Shown: positions 1 through 5,905 of the stretch, one piece after another
Position numbering within the stretch: the first letter of the stretch is position 1
Layout: each line of letters begins with the position of its first letter
Origin: Paenibacillus sp. UBA6285
Lineage (GTDB): Bacteria > Bacillota > Bacilli > Paenibacillales > Paenibacillaceae
Assembly (NCBI GenBank): GCA_002438345.1
Contig: DJUJ01000093.1
Span: 23,847-32,400, forward strand
DNA length: 8,554 bases
Direction: 5' to 3'
Notes under the pieces: generated by a model
Database searches by the model: none
Seen by the model: only the letters and a program-made list of their open reading frames with translations
What the model was told of the DNA's origin: nothing
Made by a program: the position numbers and the translations under genes

Positions 1-589
1 ATTGATCCCAGTTTATTTTTTCCCATAAAGAAGAAATGCTAGAAACCATGCTACTAGATAGAGAATTATGAAATAAATTACCTAAACCGACAAGAAATAA
101 GACAAAATAATTTTGTTTATAACAAAAAGGCAATGAATGAATATCTTCCATTCCATTCAATGTGGATAATAACATATTAGATTCGTTAGATTTATATATT
201 TGGTTAAGAGACGAATATAATTTTTCTAATAAAACGGTAAGTTCCTCTGCATCGAGAGGTTTTAGAAGATATTCTTTTACACCTAATTTAATCGCTTGTT
301 GCGCATATTCAAAATCACTATAGCCACTTAATATAACAATGTGTAAATTTGGATCTAACTCTTTTAATTCCTTAGTTAATTGCAATCCATTCATAACAGG
401 CATCTGTATATCCGTAAATACAACATCTGGTTTTAATTCTTTATACATATGAAGTGCTTCTAAACCATTCGAGGCAGTTCCTATAACTTGAAAGTTCATT
501 TCTGAATTTGTTATTTCATTTACAGTATCTTGTAGAATAATTGGTTCATCCTCAACGACCAATACAGTGTAAATTCTTGTGTTTGTCAT
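1..589 (-). CDS. Response regulator, YesN-type (receiver domain; C-terminus beyond window)
   Basis: Cytoplasmic response regulator that should be phosphorylated by the kinase encoded just upstream and control transcription of the divergent sugar operon. I translated the strand from the ATG at 589-587: 196 codons are open to the window edge, so the 3' part is missing. The receiver domain spans about residues 7-125. It shows the acidic pair E13-D14, phospho-acceptor D60 in the context FTDIQMP, switch Ser88 in ILSGYSDFEYA, and Lys110 in YLLKPLD. LSGY-DFEYA followed by KLGVKEYLLKP is typical of the YesN/AraC-output class, which carries two helix-turn-helix motifs at the C-terminus of a protein of roughly 500 residues; that output domain is inferred, not seen. 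The start is fixed by an AGGAGGT Shine-Dalgarno (601-595) inside the end of the kinase gene, and by the 4-base ATGA overlap that suggests translational coupling. Confidence 0.93.
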   Translation of the reverse strand, partial: MTNTRIYTVLVVEDEPIILQDTVNEITNSEMNFQVIGTASNGLEALHMYKELKPDVVFTDIQMPVMNGLQLTKELKELDPNLHIVILSGYSDFEYAQQAIKLGVKEYLLKPLDAEELTVLLEKLYSSLNQIYKSNESNMLLSTLNGMEDIHSLPFCYKQNYFVLFLVGLGNLFHNSLSSSMVSSISSLWEKINWDQ

Positions 590-2388
590 AGTTTACCTCC
601 TATTGTAATAGAAACTCCTCGATCAGGTAATGGTTCAATTTTAAAAATGACATCATCCCCATATAATATTTTTAACCTTGCAAATATGTTAATTAACCCC
701 ATACCGTTAATCTGACTATTTGAAATATCACGGTAAATATTGAATTCCGAAAACTTCTTTTGAAGCTCTACTAATTTTTGCTTTGTAATGCCAATGCCAT
801 TATCGGAAACTGTAATAAACCAGTTATTTTGATCAATTGTGCCTTGTATATCTATTATCCATGGAGGAGAAATTTCGGTAGCAAATTTTATACTATTTTC
901 TACTAGTGGTTGAATAATTAATCTTGGAATTTCAATGTTATATAATTCTTCAGGAATATTTAATTGGTAGATCAAATTATCCTGAAACCTGATCTTCATA
1001 AGGTTTAAATAGTTGTAAGTGTAATCGAGCTCATCTTTGATAAGTACAGGGCTACTACTAGAACTCGACACATAGCGTAGCATAGTTGAAAGATTGGTGC
1101 ATATGTCTACGATCCCTTTATTGGCAGATTCTTTTCCCATAATTTTGATGATAGCTAACGTATTATATATAAAATGAGGATTCATCTGTGATTGCATGGC
1201 AGTAAGACGAGATTGTATTTCAAGTGATCTTGCGGCAACAACAGCATCTAACGAATCTTGCAATTGGTCGCACATTTTAACAAATACATGGTGTAAACCT
1301 TCAATTTCAACAATACCGCTATTCATATTCTGAGGAAGATGGATGGGTAACTCATCTAATTTTAGTTTCTTCATATTGGTATGTATTTGTCTGATTGGAT
1401 TTGACAGTTTTCGAGATAACAAATAATTTATTACCATTGTAAGACATACAGCAATAATACCAATCAAAGATAAAGTGTTACGTAATGCATTAATTGGAGC
1501 TAGAAGCTCATCCTCAGGTTCTGTTGCGAGTACCGTCCAACCCGAAAAATCTGACTGAGTTCCAGCAATAATTAGTTTTTCATTATCGATCGTATTTTCA
1601 TTTTTTAGAATAAATGAGGAATTAGTTGATGGAGTAATTGAAGCAAGGTAATGATCTAAAGACAACTCAGCATTATTTAAAGGATAGATTAATTGCTGAT
1701 TTGAATCATAGATAATGATTTGTTTAGTATTTTTAGATAATAATTTATTCAAGTTTGTATTAACAATATCAATTATTTCTTGATAGTTGACTTGAGTTTC
1801 AATTATTGCAGTAGGTTTAGGATCAGAAACATTCTCAGAAAAAGAGCGATAAAGAGAGACTACTTGTGTATCTTTGCTAGCCCAAGCGGTAACATGTGGA
1901 GGAGTAATTAACTTTTTACCGTCCAGCTTAAGGATGTCAGTAATTAGTGATTGATTATCTAATTTACTTGTATCTATTTTGTTTACGAAGTAATTATGAC
2001 CAAATCCAGCATAATTTCCATTCAGATTTAGAATATTTAGTTGATAATTTTTATAGTGCTGAGGTTCATAAATTAAGGTAGCAAGGTAATTAAATTCTCT
2101 TTGTAGCTTATAATCATGCGTCTCAAATAGCTTACTGTCAGTAAAGATAAGACTTTTGGCTTGTTCGGCAAAGAGCACTCTTTTTTGCATAGTGTTCATC
2201 TCAGCTAACACCATATCTAATTCCTGAATAGCTGTATTAGATAACTGGGAAAGCGATTCTGTGGCTCTCTCTTCTAATATAGTCGATGTATATTTATAAA
2301 ATATGACCATGAAAAGAGAAATGGTTACAATCATAATCGTTGTGTAATTTTTAAAAAGTTTAAATTGAATTTTGTTTAGTTTTGACAT
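586..2388 (-). CDS. Sensor histidine kinase, YesM/LytS-type with extracellular sensor domain
   Basis: Membrane-bound kinase of 600 residues, the usual length for the YesM class, that autophosphorylates and passes phosphate to the adjacent regulator. In order: a short cytoplasmic tail; membrane segment about 17-33; an extracellular region of about 270 residues (35-303) in the position and size of a double Cache sensor; membrane segment about 304-325; a HAMP-like linker about 326-380 (SNPIRQIHTNMKKL); a His_kinase (HisKA_5-like) segment with phospho-acceptor H405 in QSQMNPHFIYNTL; then the ATPase domain with N498 (LVENSIKFA), the DNGIGI box at 529-534 and the GMGL box at 562-565. All residues needed for activity appear present. 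A run of six serines (441-446) uses mixed TCN/AGY codons. GGAGA at 2402-2398 lies 9 bases before the ATG. The gene is divergent from the transporter operon it probably controls. Its ligand is unknown. Confidence 0.95.
   Translation of the reverse strand: MSKLNKIQFKLFKNYTTIMIVTISLFMVIFYKYTSTILEERATESLSQLSNTAIQELDMVLAEMNTMQKRVLFAEQAKSLIFTDSKLFETHDYKLQREFNYLATLIYEPQHYKNYQLNILNLNGNYAGFGHNYFVNKIDTSKLDNQSLITDILKLDGKKLITPPHVTAWASKDTQVVSLYRSFSENVSDPKPTAIIETQVNYQEIIDIVNTNLNKLLSKNTKQIIIYDSNQQLIYPLNNAELSLDHYLASITPSTNSSFILKNENTIDNEKLIIAGTQSDFSGWTVLATEPEDELLAPINALRNTLSLIGIIAVCLTMVINYLLSRKLSNPIRQIHTNMKKLKLDELPIHLPQNMNSGIVEIEGLHHVFVKMCDQLQDSLDAVVAARSLEIQSRLTAMQSQMNPHFIYNTLAIIKIMGKESANKGIVDICTNLSTMLRYVSSSSSSPVLIKDELDYTYNYLNLMKIRFQDNLIYQLNIPEELYNIEIPRLIIQPLVENSIKFATEISPPWIIDIQGTIDQNNWFITVSDNGIGITKQKLVELQKKFSEFNIYRDISNSQINGMGLINIFARLKILYGDDVIFKIEPLPDRGVSITIGGKL
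595..601 (-). promoter_or_regulatory. Ribosome binding site of the response regulator, inside the kinase gene
   Basis: The minus strand reads AGGAGGT five bases before the regulator ATG. It lies in the last codons of the kinase, and the kinase stop TGA overlaps the regulator ATG as ATGA (589-586). This decides the regulator start and points to coupled translation of kinase and regulator. Confidence 0.9.
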
Positions 2389-2446
2389 AAGTTATATTCT
2401 CCATAGTTTCATCGGACAAGGACGTTTGTTTTGAGAGTAAAAAAAA

Positions 2447-2460
2447 TGCAAGCGCTATCA
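2447..2460 (+). promoter_or_regulatory. Probable CcpA-binding cre site
   Basis: TGCAAGCGCTATCA matches 13 of 14 positions of the cre consensus TGWAARCGYTWNCW. With the preceding A it fully fits the looser WTGNAANCGNWNNCW form. It lies in the divergent control region, 59-72 bases upstream of the kinase ATG and well upstream of the transporter promoter. If the kinase promoter at 2513-2542 is right, the site falls in the kinase 5' leader, where CcpA could act as a roadblock. Catabolite repression of such a sugar locus is expected, but binding is inferred from sequence only. Confidence 0.7.
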
Positions 2461-2495
2461 GTTTATTTGAAATATATGATCCAGTTAATATGCTA

Positions 2496-2513
2496 TAACA
2501 TGTTACAGCTGTA
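2496..2513. promoter_or_regulatory. Two overlapping 10-bp palindromes, possible operator
   Basis: TAACATGTTA (2496-2505) and TACAGCTGTA (2504-2513) are each perfect palindromes and share the TA at 2504-2505. Together they form an 18-base dyad-rich block between the cre and the candidate kinase -35, overlapping its -10. An extended -10 like TGCTATAAC on the plus strand (2491-2499) runs into the block. They may bind a dimeric regulator. No known operator was recognised, and palindromes this short can occur by chance in AT-rich DNA. Confidence 0.35.
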
Positions 2514-2542
2514 TTCTTGCATGTGCCATATAAATGTGTCAA
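2513..2542 (-). promoter_or_regulatory. Candidate promoter for the kinase-regulator operon
   Basis: On the minus strand a perfect TTGACA (2542-2537) is followed after 18 bases by AAGAAT (2518-2513), which matches 4 of 6 positions of TATAAT. The -10 is weak, which would suit an activated or tightly controlled promoter. A second, weaker pair is TTAACT (2488-2483) and TAAACT (2465-2460) with 17-base spacing; its -10 touches the cre. I cannot tell which of the two is used. Confidence 0.35.
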
Positions 2543-2576
2543 GTTCTAAAAGTCCACCATGTAGGTTTCTTTTATC

Positions 2577-2590
2577 TATTCTAGAGAATA
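2577..2590. promoter_or_regulatory. Inverted repeat just upstream of the transporter promoter
   Basis: TATTCT-AG-AGAATA forms two perfect 6-base arms around a 2-base spacer. It ends 6 bases before the candidate -35 of the binding-protein gene. This is where an activator such as the YesN-type regulator might sit, although AraC-type proteins more often bind direct repeats. Its role is inferred from position only. Confidence 0.3.
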
Positions 2591-2596
2591 AATAAT

Positions 2597-2626
2597 TTGT
2601 TTATTGTTTATGTAACGACTTATAAC
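2597..2626 (+). promoter_or_regulatory. Candidate promoter of the transporter operon
   Basis: TTGTTT (2597-2602, 4 of 6 matches to TTGACA) and TATAAC (2621-2626, 5 of 6 matches to TATAAT) are separated by 18 bases. Transcription would start near 2633, leaving a leader of about 36 bases before the GTG at 2669 with its strong Shine-Dalgarno. The -35 lies in a perfect tandem repeat, TTGTTTA twice (2597-2610). A poor -35 next to a good -10 fits a promoter that needs an activator. Confidence 0.45.
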
Positions 2627-2650
2627 TCATAGTCGATGAAAAGCATTCAT

Positions 2651-2660
2651 AAAAGGGGGA
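2651..2660 (+). promoter_or_regulatory. Ribosome binding site that fixes the GTG start of the binding protein
   Basis: AAAAGGGGGA stands 8 bases ahead of GTG 2669. If translation began at the upstream ATG (2636), this sequence would be coding and would add 11 residues (KSIHKRGTFE and neighbours) in front of an already complete lipoprotein signal peptide. The GTG start is therefore preferred. Confidence 0.85.
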
Positions 2661-2668
2661 CTTTCGAA

Positions 2669-3988
2669 GTGAAGAAAAATCTACGAACAACTTTTTCAAA
2701 AGCATTAACAGGGGTTATGCTTACAAGTCTTGGTTTAAGTTTATTAACAGGCTGTGGTGAAAGTTCTAATACGGGAACTTCGACATCAAATGTAAGCGGT
2801 GCCAAAAAAACTGATGTTACACTTTCTGTAATGGCTTCAGCAGGCTGGATTAGAGATGTCGATAAAAAGTTGGCAGAGAAATTTAAAGAACAGACGGGTA
2901 TTAAGATTGATTTTCAAGAAAATCCTGGTGATCAATATGAGAATGTATTAATGACCAGACTTGCAACTGGAGAAGGTCCCGATATATTTATGGCAGAATC
3001 AGGATTATCTTTACTAAAAGTTCAACCAAATAAATATGCTGTAGATTTGTCCAATGAGTCATGGGTTAGTAAGTATCCTGACTATGCGAAGGTTCAGGCT
3101 AGTTATGATAATAAAGTTGTAGGTTTTACTACATGGGGAAGAGATTTTAGTGCGATGCTCTACAACACTGAAATTTTTGAAAAATATGATCTGAAAGAAC
3201 CTACAAGCTATGAAGAATTTAAACAGGTTAGTGAAAAATTGCTTGAGAATGGCATTACACCAGTCTATTTCCCAGGTAAAGAGGAATGGTATAATGCGCA
3301 AGCATTCGATGCTGCAGTAAATATTGAATCTAAGGCAACTGGATCTTATGAGAAATTAAATAATAACACTATGAAATATGCAGAATCAGAAGAAGCTTTG
3401 AAGTATTTAAGAAATCTAAAAGATAGCGCTGATAATGGATATTTTGGAGAAAACTTCTTATCAGATACTTATGATCAAGGTATTGCAGGTTTGGCAAGTG
3501 GTAAATATGCGATGTGGCAAGGGTGGTCTACTTATGTAAATGATATTGAAGCAGCTGGTGGTCCATCGGCTGACAAATTTCTAGCCTTCCCTGCCCCATA
3601 CGGAGATGATTTGAAAACTTTAGCAATGAACGGAACAGGAATGACGCATCTAATTAACAAGGACAGTAAAAATATTGATGCCGCCAAACAATATTTTGAG
3701 TTTTTAGCAGAGCCAGAGAATTTGCAGGAATATTATGATGGTAGACCCGATCTTCTGGAACCGACTTTAGAAGGTGCAACAGCCAATCCTCCAGCAAATT
3801 ACAAGCATGTCTTAAAAACTGTAAATGATAAAACATTGTTAACCTTGCCTCAGTCTATTTTATATAACGGAGCAGATGGAAGTCTTGGGAAAAATGTACA
3901 GAGTATGTTTTTTAATATGATGACACCAGAACAGGTGCTTCAATCCCTTGATGCTGCTAGAGCTAAAATGTTTGATGCAACGAAATAG
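2669..3988 (+). CDS. ABC transporter sugar-binding lipoprotein (family 1 solute-binding protein)
   Basis: Extracellular, membrane-anchored receptor that should capture an oligosaccharide and deliver it to the two permeases downstream. I start it at GTG 2669, giving 439 residues, because AAAAGGGGGA (2651-2660) sits 8 bases upstream. The in-frame ATG at 2636 has no such site and lies at the predicted transcription start. From GTG the N-terminus is a clean lipoprotein signal: basic MKKNLR, a hydrophobic stretch, then lipobox LTGC with lipidated Cys29, and a Ser/Thr/Gly-rich linker. The mature part has the hallmarks of the family: an LSVMASAGW opening strand, KLAEKFKEQTGI, then LATGEGPDIFMAESG (about 99-113) and a late GLASGKYAMWQGW segment rich in aromatics suited to sugar stacking. 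Length and neighbours fit CUT1 importers of the MsmE/YurO/YesO kind. The substrate cannot be read from the sequence. Confidence 0.93.
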   Translation: MKKNLRTTFSKALTGVMLTSLGLSLLTGCGESSNTGTSTSNVSGAKKTDVTLSVMASAGWIRDVDKKLAEKFKEQTGIKIDFQENPGDQYENVLMTRLATGEGPDIFMAESGLSLLKVQPNKYAVDLSNESWVSKYPDYAKVQASYDNKVVGFTTWGRDFSAMLYNTEIFEKYDLKEPTSYEEFKQVSEKLLENGITPVYFPGKEEWYNAQAFDAAVNIESKATGSYEKLNNNTMKYAESEEALKYLRNLKDSADNGYFGENFLSDTYDQGIAGLASGKYAMWQGWSTYVNDIEAAGGPSADKFLAFPAPYGDDLKTLAMNGTGMTHLINKDSKNIDAAKQYFEFLAEPENLQEYYDGRPDLLEPTLEGATANPPANYKHVLKTVNDKTLLTLPQSILYNGADGSLGKNVQSMFFNMMTPEQVLQSLDAARAKMFDATK

Positions 3989-4007
3989 AAGTTTCTGATT
4001 AATGCAG

Positions 4008-4053
4008 AATCCCTTTTGCGAATAAATTTAGATTTATTTTAACAAAAGGGATT
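4008..4053 (+). terminator. Large hairpin between binding protein and permeases (attenuator or mRNA stabiliser)
   Basis: Outer arms AATCCCTTTTG (4008-4018) and CAAAAGGGATT (4043-4053) pair perfectly over 11 bases. Inside, AATAAAT (4021-4027) and ATTTATT (4032-4038) pair over 7 bases around a TTAG loop, with a small asymmetric internal bulge. Only a short run of T follows (TTTTG), so complete termination is doubtful. Partial termination, or protection of the upstream message from 3' exonucleases, would yield more binding protein than permease, a common need in ABC importers. Confidence 0.7.
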
Positions 4054-4096
4054 TTGACAATAGGATAAGATACACATAGAAAAGGTGATGGATGGA

Positions 4097-4987
4097 ATGA
4101 AAACCAATACTTTTATTCATAAGACTTTGTATCCTAGACGAATGGTGTTTCCAGCATTCATCCTATATACAATTCTCTTCATGATTCCTACTGTAATGGG
4201 AATATATTATGCCTTTACAAATTGGAATATATATAGTGATGCTATTCATTTTAATGGACTGGATAACTTTAAAGTTCTCTTCATAGATCAGTCGTTTAAG
4301 TACGTGAGACCCATTACAAATACGGTTGTATTTGCTTTCTTTACATCTGTGTTGGAAGCAGTCATCGGTTTATCATTAGCTATTATGCTTAATAGAAAAA
4401 TATTTGCGCGAAATACACTGCGTTCTATTTTCTTTATGCCACAAGCTATATCGACAATTGTAATCGGTATCATTTTTACGACAATCTTACATCCAACAGG
4501 TCTTCTGAATAATTTTCTTGATTTAATCGGACTAGACTTCTTACAGCAAAAATGGTTGACGAATACAGCAACCGCAATGCCTTCTGTTATAGCCGTAGAG
4601 GTTTGGCGATATTTTGGACTTAATATGGTTATCTTCTTAGCAGGATTACAAGGCATCGATCAGAGCTATTATGAGGCTGCTCGAATTGACGGAGCGAATA
4701 GCTGGCAGCTATTTATAAAGATAACCATTCCGTTTATTATGCCGGCAGTTACGATCAATACCGTTCTAAACATCGTACATGGATTTAGAGCTTTTGATAT
4801 TGTATATGCTCTAACCAACGGAGGACCAGGCAACGCGACAGAGGTTATTGCTACAATGGTGTACCGCGAATACTCTGCAGGAAACTATGGTTTATCTAAT
4901 GCGATGAATTTAATTCTTCTTATTATGACCACTGTTATATCTGTGTTAGTTAATAGAGCTACTAGTAAGAAGGAGGTGACCCTGTAA
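4097..4987 (+). CDS. Carbohydrate ABC transporter permease, MalF/UgpA-type
   Basis: Integral membrane subunit of the sugar importer. The ATG at 4097 gives 296 residues and has AAGGTGA 8 bases upstream (4082-4088). Earlier in-frame GTG 4085 and ATG 4088 overlap that ribosome site and are less likely. Six membrane segments are visible at about 18-40, 71-98, 109-131, 161-184, 211-233 and 269-288. The cytoplasmic EAA loop, which docks the ATPase, reads EAARIDGA at 193-200 and continues to IPFIMP (211-216), with the conserved Gly199. LTNGGPGNATE (239-249) is a MalF-family signature. The gene follows the binding-protein hairpin by about 45 bases and shares one base with the next permease. No promoter of its own is convincing, so it is probably transcribed by read-through. 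Confidence 0.94.
   Translation: MKTNTFIHKTLYPRRMVFPAFILYTILFMIPTVMGIYYAFTNWNIYSDAIHFNGLDNFKVLFIDQSFKYVRPITNTVVFAFFTSVLEAVIGLSLAIMLNRKIFARNTLRSIFFMPQAISTIVIGIIFTTILHPTGLLNNFLDLIGLDFLQQKWLTNTATAMPSVIAVEVWRYFGLNMVIFLAGLQGIDQSYYEAARIDGANSWQLFIKITIPFIMPAVTINTVLNIVHGFRAFDIVYALTNGGPGNATEVIATMVYREYSAGNYGLSNAMNLILLIMTTVISVLVNRATSKKEVTL
4970..4979 (+). promoter_or_regulatory. Near-perfect ribosome binding site within the first permease, with TAATG junction
   Basis: AAGGAGGTGA (4970-4979), essentially complementary to the 16S rRNA tail, lies in the last codons of the first permease, 7 bases before ATG 4987. The upstream TAA (4985-4987) and this ATG share one base. Together they indicate coupled, roughly equal synthesis of the two permeases, which pair as a heterodimer. 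Confidence 0.9.
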
Positions 4988-5820
4988 TGAGTAGAAAAAA
5001 AGTGTTTTCTAGCATATTGCAAATCGTATGTTGGGTCTTTTCGCTCGTTGTATTGGTGCCTTTTATTCTCATCTTATTGAATTCACTTAAACCTTCTGCA
5101 GAAGCTGCCTTTTTCTCCATGTCGTTTCCTTCAGAAATCAAGTGGGATAATTATGTTAATGCGTTTGTAAAGGGACATGTATTAAGAGGATATTATAACA
5201 GTTTGGTTATGTCTTCTGTATCAGCGGTATTAGGTGTTGTCTTTGCTGCTCTTGCTTCTTTTATCATAGTAAGATCGACAAATTTAACGAATAAGCTATT
5301 ATATGGCTATTTCTTCTTCGGAGTGGTCGCAACTGGCAATATGGTTACGACTACGATGATCATGAGTAAGCTGCATTTAATGAATAGTATAACAGGTGCG
5401 ATATTGCTTCTTGCTACGCAAGGGATATCCTTTGCAATGCTGTTATTTACTGGATTTATTAAGGGTATACCTAGGGAATTAGATGAGGCTGCTGTTATGG
5501 ATGGAGCAAAGGCAGAAACTCTATTCTTTAAAATTATTTTTCCACTATTAAAGCCAGTTACAGTTACAGGTTTCATGTTGAATTTCTTGGGTGCGTGGAA
5601 CGGCTTCGAAACTCAGTTATATATCTTAACGGATAGTAAGAAATGGGGAGCTATTCTATCCATGTATGGCGTATATGGTGAATTCTCGTCACCTTGGTCT
5701 AAAGACTGGGGACTTATATCTGCGTATATTGTCTTAACCATCATCCCTGTCCTGATCGTTTATTTAATTGGGCAGAAATATATTATTGAAGGTATGACAG
5801 CTGGAGCCGTGAAAGGTTAG
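4987..5820 (+). CDS. Carbohydrate ABC transporter permease, MalG/UgpE-type
   Basis: Second membrane subunit of the importer, 277 residues, the usual length for this family. A hydrophobic segment at about 12-31 is followed by five more, at about 70-96, 105-126, 136-157, 182-204 and 243-263. The EAA loop reads ELDEAAVMDGA (164-174) with Gly173 and runs on to FPLLKP. The C-terminal QKYIIEGMTAGAVKG is the standard ending of MalG-type subunits and confirms an intact gene. NYVNAF near residue 55 and the LNSLKPS segment at 31-37 are also usual for the family. It overlaps the first permease by one base. No ATP-binding subunit follows; importers of this class in Bacilli commonly share an unlinked MsmX-like ATPase, which is my inference for this locus. 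Confidence 0.95.
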   Translation: MSRKKVFSSILQIVCWVFSLVVLVPFILILLNSLKPSAEAAFFSMSFPSEIKWDNYVNAFVKGHVLRGYYNSLVMSSVSAVLGVVFAALASFIIVRSTNLTNKLLYGYFFFGVVATGNMVTTTMIMSKLHLMNSITGAILLLATQGISFAMLLFTGFIKGIPRELDEAAVMDGAKAETLFFKIIFPLLKPVTVTGFMLNFLGAWNGFETQLYILTDSKKWGAILSMYGVYGEFSSPWSKDWGLISAYIVLTIIPVLIVYLIGQKYIIEGMTAGAVKG

Positions 5821-5821
5821 T

Positions 5822-5849
5822 ACGCTGTAAGTTAAGTTAATTATAGCGT
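5822..5849 (+). other. Hairpin between second permease and beta-helix gene
   Basis: ACGCTGTAA (5822-5830) can pair with TTATAGCGT (5841-5849): nine pairs including one G-U, with a 10-base loop. It starts one base after the permease stop codon. No T run follows directly, so it is not a standard intrinsic terminator. A second weak A/T stem (ATTTTT and AAAAAT, about 5866-5880) follows. The pair may reduce read-through or stabilise the upstream message; the beta-helix gene could still be in the same transcript. Confidence 0.4.
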
Positions 5850-5891
5850 TCTAGCAAAGCCTACAATTTTTTCGAAAAATACTTTGAATGT

Positions 5892-5898
5892 GAGGGGA
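5892..5898 (+). promoter_or_regulatory. Ribosome binding site of the beta-helix gene
   Basis: GAGGGGA lies 7 bases before ATG 5906. A TACAAT -10-like hexamer occurs at 5862-5867, but no acceptable -35 stands 16-18 bases before it, so an independent promoter is not supported. The gene may instead be transcribed from the transporter promoter. Confidence 0.7.
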
Positions 5899-5905
5899 TT
5901 TTGGA

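Noticed and set aside
1052..1069. Six-serine run in the kinase as a slippage repeat
   Set aside because: The codons are mixed (TCG, AGT, TCT, AGT, AGT, AGC), so there is no simple DNA repeat to slip.
2360..2542. 60-codon minus-strand frame over the control region
   Set aside because: It begins with the TTG of the candidate -35 box, has no ribosome site, and overlaps the kinase start in another frame.
4054..4082. TTGACA at 4054-4059 as a promoter for the permeases
   Set aside because: The only hexamer at 17-base spacing is TAGAAA (4077-4082), a poor -10 that would start transcription inside the ribosome site. It is more likely coincidental.
4288..4656. 122-codon minus-strand frame
   Set aside because: Antisense shadow of the first permease, with no recognisable domain.
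5862..5867. TACAAT as the -10 of an enzyme-specific promoter
   Set aside because: No hexamer resembling TTGACA occurs 16-18 bases upstream.
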